This document shows positions 11,872 to 23,678 of a DNA stretch of 64,000 bases, piece by piece; position 1 is the stretch's first letter, and every line of letters starts with the position of its first letter. The notes below the pieces were generated by a model. That model saw only the letters and a list, made by a program, of their open reading frames with translations, had not been told where the DNA came from and did no database searches. Source of the DNA: Cristatella mucedo (Eukaryota; Bryozoa; Phylactolaemata; Cristatellidae); NCBI GenBank assembly GCA_009760855.2, contig WPIO01000079.1:577001-641000 (forward strand). Reading direction: 5' to 3'. The position numbers were made by a program, and so were the translations under genes.

Positions 11872-14357
11872 CAAGAATTGCGAAAGCGAGCTCCATAGTC
11901 TTGGACCTTCAGAGCGCTGAAGTTTTGTCCCTAGAGGTTTTTAAACGGAGGAATTGAAAGCAAATTTATTGCCAGTTTAATACCTGGGGGCACGAGGAGG
12001 CTGAAACTGGCGCAGCACTTAAGCTAAGTATGAAGCCTTGACAGGCCTTGTGGGTCAGGAATAAAAAGCTGAAACTGACGCAGCAGTTAAGCTAAGTATG
12101 AATCCTTGGCGGGCCTTGTGAGTCAGCGCAAAAACTTTGCTTTATATCCGTTGATCTACCGGCAGCCATCCGAGCTCTGTCAGCGACGAGAAACATGGTT
12201 TAACCTCTAGGATTTTTAAAATAGCCTTGCAGCCATCTTCACGATCAACTGCAGCGGCCGAGACTTTTTTCGATAGCCGTGTCAAAATTGAATTGCAATA
12301 ATCTAGCCGACACGAAACCAAGAAGCTGGTTTTATTATGTGCAACCCAACGTGGAAGACGCTTCTAATCTTAGATAAGGATTGTACATGATGGCTACCTG
12401 TGGAAGAAGTCCGCTTAACGAAAGTCTTGGAAGTTAGGCAGCTGTCAAAAACGATACATTAATAAAATTCTGATCGCGATGTCACGATCGCACAACAGCA
12501 CCGCCTTTTTGAAGATCAATGTATTCCGGTCCAGCCACTCGCTTTGACATACTACGAGTAGCAGTTCTGTTTCATCATTATTTTGTAAAAGAAATTTTGC
12601 CGACATCCTGGGTCGGACGCCTGCAGGGCAAGCATTCAGCTTATGAGTTACTGCAGCTGGTTCTGATGGTTTAAATGGCCAACACAGCTGAATATAGTCA
12701 GCGTAAAAGTGATAACCTATTCCATGGGCCAGCATAACCTTTCCAGGAGCTTGAGATAAATGGAAAACAGCAAAGGGTTGAGGACACAGGTGACAAGTCT
12801 AGTGAATGAGACCTGAACATCAAATGACATGAACTGAACACGATCGGAGAGGTACGATTTGAACAATGCCAGTTCTTCGTCTGCCAAACCGATCGCTGTT
12901 CTCAGCCGTTCAAGAAGGATAGTGTGATAAATCTTGTCGAAGGCATCTGATAGATTTAGCGGCGCTAGGGCAGTAAAATTTCCGTCATCGTTGCTGAATA
13001 TGATGTTATAGGTTACACGGAAGAGAGCACCAGTGGAGTGCTGCCGCCTGAACCCCGACTGAAATTTTTCTGAAAGCAATTTAATAATGCATACTAGAAG
13101 CTGAGTAGCGACAACTTTTTTAAGAATCTTTAACAAAAAGGAAGGTAAACTGGCCGAAAGTTTGCTAAGACCATTGTTTCAATCATCATCAATTATTTCA
13201 TTCATCAATGCAGGCTATTTAAGTGTCTGTCTAACGATGGCCGATTTGAAGGACGTGGGTACAACCCTTTTTTTCCAGAGAAGCATTAGGAATCTCTGTT
13301 AAGGCGTGGATAATTTTATATTCCAGTGACGACCACAGGAAGGATGGCATTGGGTCTTCGGGAGACGAGCACGTTTTTCTAGACTTTATGAAAGTAGCCA
13401 CATCGCCTGCAAAAACATTGGAAAATCTCTTAAAGAATTAAAAAGTAGCTTCAGTCGGAGAAGCCTTTATGGAGGTGCGAGCGTGCAAAATTATTTTAGT
13501 GACGGAGGCGGAAAATCCGTCGGCGGAGCCGTTAATATCAGGCAAGCGAGACTTCTCAGAATTGGCGGCAAATTGCTTACCTCTTATAAATCTGTTTGGG
13601 GTCTGACTGGCAGGACTTCAGTTTTCCAGTGATAATAATAAGCCCTGGATTTTCCAAGCTTCCGGGTATAGACATGAAGGGGTCTCTGAAATTAACCAGA
13701 ACTTAATCAGAAATAGACTTCTTAAAGCGGCATTCAAGCCTGAGCTTAAGACGGTGCATCTTTTGAACTTTTATAAATTGAAAGGAATCTCGGTGACGCT
13801 GTAGACGGACAGATTGTACAGAAACATGCTTGTGTAGTGCACTCCTAGGTAATACGTTAACTGCATCAGGCACCAGTGACGTTTTTGAGGCTTTTAGTTG
13901 AGTTTGGTTGAAGACAAATAGCCTGCCTCACAGAGAGATTTTGAAAATTTCTTCTGGTCAATGTTTTTTGAAGTTACTTCACTGATCAAACTCGACTTTA
14001 TCATGCACGTATAACCGCCCTAGAACAGTAAACAAGACAGAGCAGTGATTATATACGGCCAGTGAGCCAACAAAGGGCTTTAAAGAGCAGGCATCTTAAG
14101 TAATAATGAGATCCACGATATGACCCTCGACTTGAGTGGCATGATAAACGTGTTGTAGCAAGCCCAAGTTTTCCAGGTAGTTAGTAAATGAGCGGACTAG
14201 GCTGTTGCTAGGGTTTTCAACGGGAATGCTGATGTAACGAAATCCGTGACGGCCTTTCGCACACACATATTTCAGTGAGTAACTTGAAAAACTCTTTCAT
14301 AAGCAAGAATAGATAGCCAGAAGGAGGTCGGCAGATAACCACAATGGGAGGCACAGT

Positions 14358-14807
14358 GTGACAACCCTCCGCACAACCTGTCGTTGGGCTGGGTAGCGCG
14401 ACCGAGCAACATTTCCTACTGGCTCCATCACCAAATACTTCACCCTCCAAACCACGCCGGCCAAGCCCAGTCTGAACACTCTAGACGGCTGCCGGCGTCG
14501 AAGGATCTAGCCCTGCCTTCTTCCACCTTGTATTCCTTCGGCAGCCCCTATATTCCATGCATGCGTCGCTTTTGCACTCTCGAGTCATCGTTCGTTCCGA
14601 ACCCGCCAGACAACCGGCAGCAGTTTGTGGTAGATGGAGACCCCACAAGTGCCGCCAGTGAATGAATTTGGGTGGGACTGCAGAGTCATCTGCCGAGTCA
14701 CTGTCCGCCCTCTATCGCTCGTAAGCCTACGGCTGCTTAGGCAGCCTAAGCCCTCGTAGGGTCTCGGCCCAGTGACCTTGGGCTGCACAGTCTCGTTCAT
14801 TCATACG
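14358..14807. other. About 450-bp insertion of unknown origin within LINE-B endonuclease
   Basis: Comparison with the related LINE-B copy at 57245-57730 shows a clean extra segment between GGGAGGCAC and TCTTTGATGAGG. It has an open frame at 14384-14665 with no recognisable motif, and no obvious terminal repeats. Confidence 0.5.
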
Positions 14808-15180
14808 TGGTCTTTGATGAGGACCTAAATGCCACAAATTTAAACGAGGGCCCGATCGAAAATCCGTATGTCATAGCCGAGCAACTCACGAGCAACAATA
14901 GGAACCCCCGCCCCCCCCCCCCCGATCCACCTAGTTAGACCGAATGGGCTGAAAGAATGAGAGCCCGGGTGGGATGGTCTCAGATGCACAGCGACCAGAG
15001 CGGAGCTCCGCCATCCACGTCTCGGTCAGCAGAAATACATCAAGCTTCTCCTTGACCTTGGCCTGATCGCGAATCACGTAGCCGCTTGATTTTTAGTGAG
15101 TGGAAATCAACAGGCGGTATTTAGGATGCTGGCCAATAACTGGGTGACGCCGATTAAGTGGCTTGCCTCCTAGGTGGCGC

Positions 15181-15388
15181 ATAGCGGACCCGGCCGACGC
15201 TGGACCAAGGAATTTAAATGCAACCATAGTAACAGCCGACAGTCGAATTTTTACAGCATGCTGAGGCACAGCATGTGTGTGCAAGTACTTTCGTATCGGC
15301 CTGACCGAATCAATTCCACATCAAATGACTCTTGGTTCTCATCCGGGTCTCAGATCTGCCTTCGCAGAGCTCATCATAGCAGGTCCTA
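15181..15388. other. Junction between LINE-B 5' side and LINE-A
   Basis: Possibly the LINE-B 5' untranslated or ORF1-like side. Its first bases match the corresponding edge of the copy at 57730, then the two diverge. Confidence 0.3.
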
Positions 15389-15910
15389 CCTCTGTGGGAG
15401 GAAAAATCCCGAGTATTGATGTGAATGGACAAAGATCATCCGAGGTGCCTCTGAAATACGGGGTACCGCAGGATCTGTGCTTAGGTCCGTTCTTTTCACT
15501 ATTCATACTCTCCCTCTTGCCGATGTGATTGCCAAGCACGATCTGGGATTTTACGTCTTAGAAGACCACACTCGGTTGTAATTTTGATTTGAACCATCCC
15601 AGCCCTCTATCAAGTCGAATTCTGTCAACTCCCTTGCTGCATGCATTAATGACATTCGTGCATAGATGGCAGCAAATTTCCATGGCAGCAACCTTTCTTA
15701 AATTGAATGATGGTAAAACCAACTTACTAGTCATGGGCAACCCAAGTGTGATTCAGAAATGGGAAAGGCAATATATGAAACAGAATTCTTGAGCTCACCT
15801 CAAGCTTCGGTGGCCTCCACTTTGAATCCCTTTAGCTTCCGCTATATGATAATCCTTACTGCCCAGTCTTCCCGCCAGTGAACTTTCCAGTCTCTGTTCC
15901 TGTCTCTGTT

Positions 15911-15964
15911 ATACATACATACATACATGGATATACATATACATATATACATATATATATATAC

Positions 15965-16016
<52 letters not shown>

Positions 16017-16021
16017 GTATA
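15911..16021. repeat. (TACA)n/(TA)n microsatellite
   Basis: TACA units, then mixed TA/TACA, then GTAT units. Tyr/Ile-rich open frames over it are low-complexity artefacts. Confidence 0.95.
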
Positions 16022-16159
16022 CAGCAGCTCCACGTGATGCCACGTTTTGTTCCTTACTTTCAGGTCCGTTCATACTTTGGCTCAAGCCTGGCTATCAGAT
16101 TTACTGCCCCACCAGGCATCGGAATGTAACTGTTTACATATACCTCGTACAAACCTCAA

Positions 16160-16305
16160 ATAATAATAATAATATAATTCATTTATATAGCGCCCCAAGA
16201 GAACTTAATCTCAATTCAGGCGCTTTACATATGCTTCGGGGCTCGAGCCCACGACCTCAGTCAGACCTTGGTCGGGGCGAGCACTTTAACCGCTTGACCA
16301 AACCA
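16160..16305 (-). mobile_element. SINE-A with target-site duplication inside LINE-A
   Basis: On the minus strand: A box TGGTCAAGCGG, B box GGCTCGAGCCC 51 bases downstream, then the LINE-A-like tail and an ATT repeat. The 6-bp TCAAAT occurs at both junctions, and the unoccupied LINE-A site (CCTCAAATCCTTTGG, seen at 54497-54924) confirms the insertion point. Confidence 0.85.
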
Positions 16306-16702
16306 GCTCGGCGATTATCAAATCTTTTATAGACCATGCCTTTAGTTCGTACGCTCCCAAAGCCTGGAACTGACTCCTGACTTAGTCACGACAAAGAATT
16401 TTTACAAAGCCTTTTACGGCATGGTAGATGGTGATTTAGACTAACGCTGTTCATCTCATTTCACCTGCGAGAAAAAGCATCCCCTGACTTGACCACATTT
16501 AAAAAAAAACTTAAAAACACACCTATTTAGGACAGCATTTAGTGGGTCCCTGTGATTCATCCTTCATGTGCTCATGCGTGCTGACACTGTAAAAAATATC
16601 GGAAATTCGGTTAAAATATCGGAATTCATCATTCGGGCATTCGGTGGGATTTTTTATTATTTTTTTACTGTATTACTATTATTTGTTTTACTGTCTTACT
16701 AT

Positions 16703-16933
16703 TTTTTCTTCCTGCTGCGATCACCTTTTGGACCGCAGATACCGCCTTCATGCACGACCTTTGTTTCTGAGGACGCTCTCGCACAGTGGAACGCGTTATC
16801 TTTGCAGAGCAGCCATGTCAAGTGGGGGCCGCTGATTGAACTATGGGAATGTGCCGATTCCACCGCTGCACGTCAAATTAGCCTCATAAAACAAATCAAT
16901 GTGGCTCTAGATAAGGAGATAAACGGAATCTAA
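16703..16933 (+). CDS. Possible terminal exon or orphan coding fragment, unrecognised
   Basis: The last 75 or so codons of an open frame ending at 16933 have balanced amino-acid composition (segments such as VSEDALAQWNALSLQSS and QINVALDKEINGI). A pyrimidine-rich stretch precedes it, as a splice acceptor would. I do not recognise the family and see no partner exon. It could be chance, or a remnant of an unknown transposon. Confidence 0.2.
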   Translation, partial: FFFLLRSPFGPQIPPSCTTFVSEDALAQWNALSLQSSHVKWGPLIELWECADSTAARQISLIKQINVALDKEINGI

Positions 16934-17155
16934 ATAAGGCATCCCTTACTTTTGACGCTATGTCCCCTCAACCCCGCCGAGCTCTGCAACGCCAAGGTCG
17001 AGGCCACTGTACGTGCTGGACCACAGGAAATGAGAAAATTGAGCGCAATAATTAAGCTCAGTAGCAATTCTCGTTGAACTCACGTCAAACGAGAAAGCCT
17101 CTTGGTGAAGCAATATGGCAGTACTTCAGGGCCACTTTCTGGTATCTCCTGCTAG

Positions 17156-17255
17156 CAGTGCGCTGGCGCAGAGCTGTGGGGCACAGTGCGCTGGCACAGA
17201 GCTGTGGGGCACAGTGCGCTGGTTCGCAGAGCTGTGGGTCACAGTGCGCTGCGCG
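17156..17255. repeat. 28-30-bp tandem repeat, about 3.5 units
   Basis: Units begin CAGTGCGCTGG at 17156, 17184, 17212 and 17242. The first two are 28 bp and the third 30 bp. Confidence 0.9.
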
Positions 17256-18680
17256 ACGCTCTTTGAATTGCATATCCTTGCTGCGCACCTTGATAAATTC
17301 CAGACGAGCGTGGAAACTCGCTCGGATGAGTAGGACACGAGCTTCTTACTAGGAGCTGTCTTACTTTCATGCTTTCGGACTTTGAGCGGCAGCAACAAGA
17401 GCACAACGAGAACATGATAAGAACAGACTACATTGTTGAGCTGATTCACAAAATTGATTCGCATTTTACACGTAAATCACGACAGCTATTCATTTCAAAA
17501 TCTGTCTAATCACTTTTGTTCAACTTCATCCAAAGTAAATGTCAAGTTCAGTCGTTCTTTGTTTGTTATTTGTGCAATTTATAACAAACGGAGTTGTGTA
17601 TGGTCGACCAAATGGCTGCGGCGATTTCGACCACGGGAGGTCATTTGAGGAAGGCTGTTATTAGTGAGGATTCGCACGCTGTTTGGCTGTATCAAACGCC
17701 TCTTCTGGCACTGACGGTTTTCTTTTTTTTTGAAATCCTTTTTTAGAAGATCGAAAATCTTCAACACACTGCTGAAATAGGAATTTTAGGCCAGCATAGA
17801 TTTTTATGTTTGCTTTTCCCTCATTGAACTCACTGGATACTTTAGTGGTTTGGCAGTAACTCGCAAAGGCCTAGAGGTTAACCTTACTCTCAAAGTCAAA
17901 GCAAAGATTGATTAATTGAGAAATTTGCCACATTTCTGCTGGCACTCATGGCTGCCCACTCTTTGGTGCATACTGTCTCACGGTCAGCCGATGTCGCAAG
18001 TTCAAGATCATAAATCGTACTTCCTGGTACACGTGCTTGCCCTTGGATTACGATAACATTTGTGGTCAGGTGAATCAGCCATTTTACTTCCGTCATCGAA
18101 GGCTCTAGCAAACCGGAAGCGAACGAACCGCGGATCAAAGAAGATTCTCTAGCATTCATTTTCACGTCGTTCTTCGACTACGGAAATTGATGAATACTGT
18201 TCAAGCTTCTTGGCAAGAGGACTGATTAAAGCATTGATAAGCATAGTATTTCCTCAAAAATGGTATGTACGGCCAATGGTAGCTCGCACTTTTCGCTGGG
18301 CAATAAAACGGTGCTAGTTCACCATAGGGGCTAGGGGCTTCGCGAAATGAATCCAACATCACCGTTGAACCCTTGACTGTAACGCCCTGTAGCCCTCACT
18401 AACCCCAACGAACTGCCCTCAGTCGTGCATCGACCTGAGCAAATAGTGCGACTTTCAGCTCGTACATTGGCTCGTGTAACTCGTAAAACGCGGACTCGCT
18501 GTAGTACATCATCCTGCACTGGGGCATAATTCACTCAAACCCTTCGTCCATCAGTGATGGACCAACATCAACCAGCCAATCAAGCCTTTGGCTTCTGTCT
18601 TTATCAGTCACAGTGAGTCTACATTGACGCTTTGGCTAATCAGCCATCTAGAGTAATGAACAGCTGGCTCCTGAACAATT

Positions 18681-19205
<525 letters not shown>

Positions 19206-21389
19206 CTAGATCTCCACTGTACAGTAGGATTCAGCTGGTGCCTCGCTCTTTTCTCAAACAATATGCATAGTGTCTAATTCGCAAAAACGGAGCAGTCTCT
19301 ATGTTAACGGGATGATAATGTAAAATAAGTAAATTTATCTTTGATAAAAAGGCAATAATAATCTTATCCACCATTTACATTCAAATTTTCCCAAATATTT
19401 AGAATGTATTTTACAGAGATTTTGTAGTTGACCATTTTTTTTCTCAGACATTCGATTGCTGAGTTTTGCATCCTCATACAATAAATTGGTTTACATAATG
19501 TCTGAAACCTTACTATTTATGCTGGTTATAATTTATAACATTGCCACAGCATTTATTGCACCCAAGCATTTTTTCCTGTCCTGCCCAGTTTTATCGGTTT
19601 TTCCAAGGAATTTGTTAGAATGCTGAAACTTTGGTAAGGTTAAGGCAACACTCAACGGCAAATACAAATATTTAATCGGACGTGCTTTCCGAGGACTATT
19701 ACTCGGCGTTCCTTGGCCAACCTTGTCGCCTTCTAAGTCAATTGCACCTTTGCAGTTTTTACTTTAACCGCTTTTACTTTAACGTCTGCACTTGAATTTC
19801 ACTTGTGCAGCAATCATCTCTGAAGGATTGTAATAAACGGTTGCTACGCTGAGGAGAGAAGTGTCTGGCTCAAGCTCAAACCGAAAGCGATTCTAACGCG
19901 CATGTCCAAGGCAAAAAGGCGTGGTTCTGAGATGCGACGAGGAAAACCGGGAAAGATGGGCGCAGCTGCGCCTATGAGATCGTTGGTCAAGATACTAACA
20001 GCAACGGACGGCTTACAAAAAATTTAAATAGTCGGCAGTAGCAGAGAATTTATTATGTCAAAGAATTAAATTCTCTTTTTCGAGTGAATGCCGAATACAT
20101 TATCGCCAACTGCCTGTGACGGTGCACGATGTATTGTGCATCTATTTCTAATGCCACTTGGAAGTAGTGTCATTGTTAGAGCCTTTTTGAAGAGGAGCTC
20201 GCGCGTAACGATCACGTGTCTAGAAGAGCGCGGTCTCGAGTGGGCGACGGGAGCTGCGATGGCGGCTAAATTGATATCGCGCAAAGTCCACACGCTGGCG
20301 CCCTCATAGAGTACCTGACGAGTAGTCAGATTTATCAGCCTATAACAAACTGCCGATACAGTGCTATCGTTTTCGCCTAAGTTTACACAGCGGAGAGTTA
20401 AGCGGCTTGCACTGGAACGACGTCCTGCGAAACCAGCGCCGTTACGACTGACAGCCATCATTTGCGGTTTCTACATTATAACGGCTAGTAATGAATTATT
20501 CGATAATGTTCGGGCAAGGCAGCAACACAGCCGAAGCCACGTCGTAGGAAGTGAGTTCGTGTCTTAGCGTTTGCTCCAAGCTGTGCACTTGAGTTTTGCG
20601 TATTCGAGTTGTTATAACCAGCCGTTGCTGGTTTTAAAAGGGTCTAGCGAACTGTGCTGCATGTGTGCCTCGTAAAAGGACTTTCTATCTTAAGTTATCG
20701 GCGCTTGCCATTGCCGCCTACGTCGTTGCCGCTTACGTCGTTACCTCCTACGCACTGCTACTGTGCCTGCATACCAGCACGGCGTGCATTGATGCTGCTC
20801 CGTCTCTGACGGAGGTTCCAGGGCTCAAGGTCTAACTAGTAATCGTCGCACGCTGCAGCTGAGAATACACTGGAGGCCGCAGAATGCTACAGTTACTTTT
20901 CACTGCCCATTTCTGTAATGACGTGCAACGCGCCCAACGGCTCATTCGTAGCAGCCTTTAACTTCAGCTCAAGCTCAATAGATTGCTGCACACATCTCAA
21001 GCTAGAACGCGATTAGTGAGGAATAAAGAAGGAGTAGAGGAACTCCGCAGAGAATCGTTTTACATTTGATAGCGACTTATGAGTAATCTCTGCTATATCG
21101 TAGTAATTTTTTTTTTAATTTAATTAGACAGTCGGTGCGGTATGATAAAAAGAGGCCAGTTTCCAGCATCTCTTAGCAGTACACGGCTCCTGAAAGACTT
21201 TTGAAATGCAGAGAAGGTAGAGAGTTAAGTAACTGGGAAAAACTGAAAGCAAGAAGTCCAATCTATTTGCTTGCATGACCAGCCGATTCAGCCACCATAG
21301 TATAGTTGCCACCGCAGAAGATGGCAGACTTGCATGTGCTTGCACACTGAGCTTGTGGCATAGCATTCACAAATTCAAGTAAAGCTATA
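19206..21389. other. Unassigned sequence; no supported gene
   Basis: The longest frame is 131 codons (minus, 20066-20461), without recognisable motifs or repeats. Nothing matches the LINE or SINE families. Confidence 0.35.
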
Positions 21390-21545
21390 AATATAATTCA
21401 TTTGCATTGCGCCCGGATAGAACGTAATCTCTGTTCAGCCGCTGCACCACACACATAAACACGCCGTGGGGCTCGCGCCCACGACCTCGGTGAATAAACA
21501 TACATTTATTGGCCTTGACCTTGGTTGGGGAAAGTTCCTAAACCA
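21390..21545 (-). mobile_element. SINE-A, degenerate and interrupted
   Basis: Tail and B-box region (GGGGCTCGCGCCCACGACC on the plus strand) are clear. About 22 bp (AATAAACATACATTTATT) separate the B-box side from the A-box side. Confidence 0.6.
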
Positions 21546-21934
21546 GCGTGGGTGTTTGAAAATTGAAATGAGACATCGCAGGAGAAGCAGCGCCGAAATT
21601 ATAAAACGAACATCTAGTAGCTACCTAAGTCAACGAAAGTAGTAAGATGAGTCGTCGTCGTGGATTTTTTGAGAGAGCAAATTGCATAACAGACAAGCAC
21701 AGTCAAACGTAGAACGTACGACGACATACAACAGTGGCGAACGAGCAACGCGTGGCCATAGCGCTCGCTACATCAGGCAGCGTAGCAGAAAAAAGGAGTT
21801 CAAGTTGCTGAATGCATTGTTTACCATTCTGGGAGGGAGCTGCTTCGCTGAGAGTTTGTAATGACACTTTGAGACAATAATGATCAGTTTGGGGGCCACT
21901 CTCTGTTGCTACTAATGGATTCATCAGCGACATT

Positions 21935-23110
21935 TGACATCCTTTACGGCCAGATCCTCCTCCTGCGGCACGTCTTCACACGCCTAGGTATCACTGGCAC
22001 TGCACTAAACCGGTTACGCCATACCTAACTAAAATATTTTAGAGAACTGATGAAAATGGCTGACAGTTATTATTAGGGAGCCTTATATTGCAATATAGTT
22101 TACCTAAGGATTTGGTCTTAAACGCTCACTTCCTATCATTATTTCGCCATTTGCACTCTACCTCTTGCCGATACCGTCTCCAAATATGCTCTGGGCCTTC
22201 ATTTCTACGCATAGCACAGCGAACCCAGCATTCCCTTTAAATTTTCCTTTAAGCACATCTAAGCCACGCTCCTCATCCTACTAATATGAATTATTTAATT
22301 CATGCTGCAGCGAAGACATTCGCATTTGCCTGACAAGTAGCTTCCTGAAGCTTAACGATATAATTAATAGTCCTAAAGTTTTCTGAAAATCTAGTGTCGC
22401 CCGAAATTTGACAGACCTAATCCTCAAAATTATTTGCCACCATTACTCCACTAATTGTTACCCGTAGTCTATAGGTGCTATTCCAAAACGACTTGTCGTT
22501 TCATTAGCACGCGTCCTCCATGGCAAGTCGGCAAATTTTCAGCTAAAGATTACCACCAAAATTACGGCTTTCTTACGTGAAGTAGCGATAGTCAGGCTAG
22601 TTCTTACTTGTGTGGCGTCGCTTCTAGATAATTGCAATTCACTTTATTTAAGGCTGCAGGCGTACGCTCTTCATCGTCTGCAGCTGGAGCAAAACTCAGC
22701 GAACGCTCGTCTCGTCTTTTGCAAACAGCTGGTTAGTTGCCAAATCATTCCTGAATCTACTTAAGCTTCACCGCCCCAATTCGATCAAGCATCAAATCAA
22801 TTTAAAAAACCCTCTGTCTGTCTTATAGAACACTTCGCTAGCTTTGCACGAACCGTGACCTCTACGACATCCTTGCTCTACTAGTCTTGACCTCCCACCG
22901 CCTGCTTCTCAGCATCTAGTCATCTCGCTCTCCCGCGCACTAACTGTGCATCTCTTGGTGATCAAACGGTCAGCTCGTGTGCATCAAAAGTCTGGAACTC
23001 GATTCCGGCTAACCATCGCTACCAGCCACGACCCTGCATCATTTAGCTCTCAGCTCAGGATGCATCTGTTCCGGTCAGCTTTCTCTCTTTCCTAGTGCGC
23101 TCGCCTTTGT
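21935..23110 (+). mobile_element. LINE-C: third L2/CR1-like LINE family, heavily decayed
   Basis: Shifting frames give LGITGTAL near 21985, a degenerate LHFYA box near 22190, a CNSLYLRLQAYALHRLQ segment near 22640 and SCASKVWNSIPANHRYQ near 22980. Similar to LINE-A but more diverged. No tail is recognised. Confidence 0.55.
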
Positions 23111-23239
23111 TTGTTCCAGAGTCCGTTGCATGCGCAGCTATGTATGTTAACAGCCGCAAGACTTACTAACCGGTGGCCATGACAGTCTTCATGCTTGTTT
23201 TAGCATGCTGGCCTAAAGCGTGATTCTGCCACGTCGTGG

Positions 23240-23678
23240 CTGCTCCAGACCGAGGCTGAACTGCTGCATCAGTTTCAGCCTGTTCGCGCCCTCAGGTCCT
23301 GTGTGGACAATAAATTAGCTGATTCATTCCTCCGCTTAAAGATCGTTGGCGACAGAAGCTTTAGCTCTGCAGGTCCTAGACTGTGGAACACGCTTCCACA
23401 ATTCTCACGCAACGACAGCTACTCTCCTACTGCCGACTATGGCACATCATTTTCAGCGGTCCTGAGCTACTACTTCCATGCTACTCACTACCTCAACTGC
23501 TCTCCTGACTCTACTATGCTTCCCACCTTCTTTTTGTTCGTTGAGGTGGAGTCTGTTGGCTACCGAATGCGTACCGAAAGCCGCTTAGGCTGTGAGTGGG
23601 CTATACAAAACTCTCCTGCGTAACACCCGCATAGTCTTTACGACTTTGTGGAGTTACAGACGGAGATACATTGCATGA
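23240..23678 (+). mobile_element. LINE-B 3' end, fairly intact C-terminus
   Basis: The frame 23303-23623 reads [20 protein letters not shown] followed by the LINE-B-specific C-terminus, which is shared with the copies at 31070, 36088 and 43465. The element ends with TTACAGACGGAGATACATT at about 23675. Confidence 0.75.

Larger units (their letters stand above)
11745..15180 (-). mobile_element. LINE-B (L2/CR1-like), long decayed copy with endonuclease and RT
   Basis: This is the longest LINE in the window, read on the minus strand. An APE-type endonuclease starts near 15100 (LLTETW motif near 15025-15045), with further blocks near 14220-14320 (EFFKLLTEICVCERP). The RT lies in frames 12717-13136 (EKFQSGFRRQHSTGALFRV, LNLSDAFDKIYHTILLERL) and 12445-12735, where the catalytic box reads YADY, so the second Asp is lost. 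The C-terminal block runs to about 11875. It is interrupted by a 46-bp LINE-A tail (11826-11871) and by about 450 bp of unrelated DNA at 14358-14807. Stops and frameshifts are frequent. Confidence 0.75.
15389..16587 (+). mobile_element. LINE-A copy broken by a microsatellite, a SINE-A and a small insert
   Basis: RT middle part at 15400-15770 (SIDVNGQRSSEVPLKYGVPQ, degenerate YADD area). A TACA/TA microsatellite at 15911-16021 is followed by the C-terminal block at 16035-16160. A SINE-A sits at 16160-16305 and an extra segment of about 85 bp at about 16394-16477, after which LINE sequence resumes to about 16587. The 3' tail is missing. Confidence 0.7.

Noticed and set aside
20066-20461. 131-codon minus-strand ORF as a gene
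   Set aside because: No motif, no signal peptide, no second supporting exon; within the range of chance frames.
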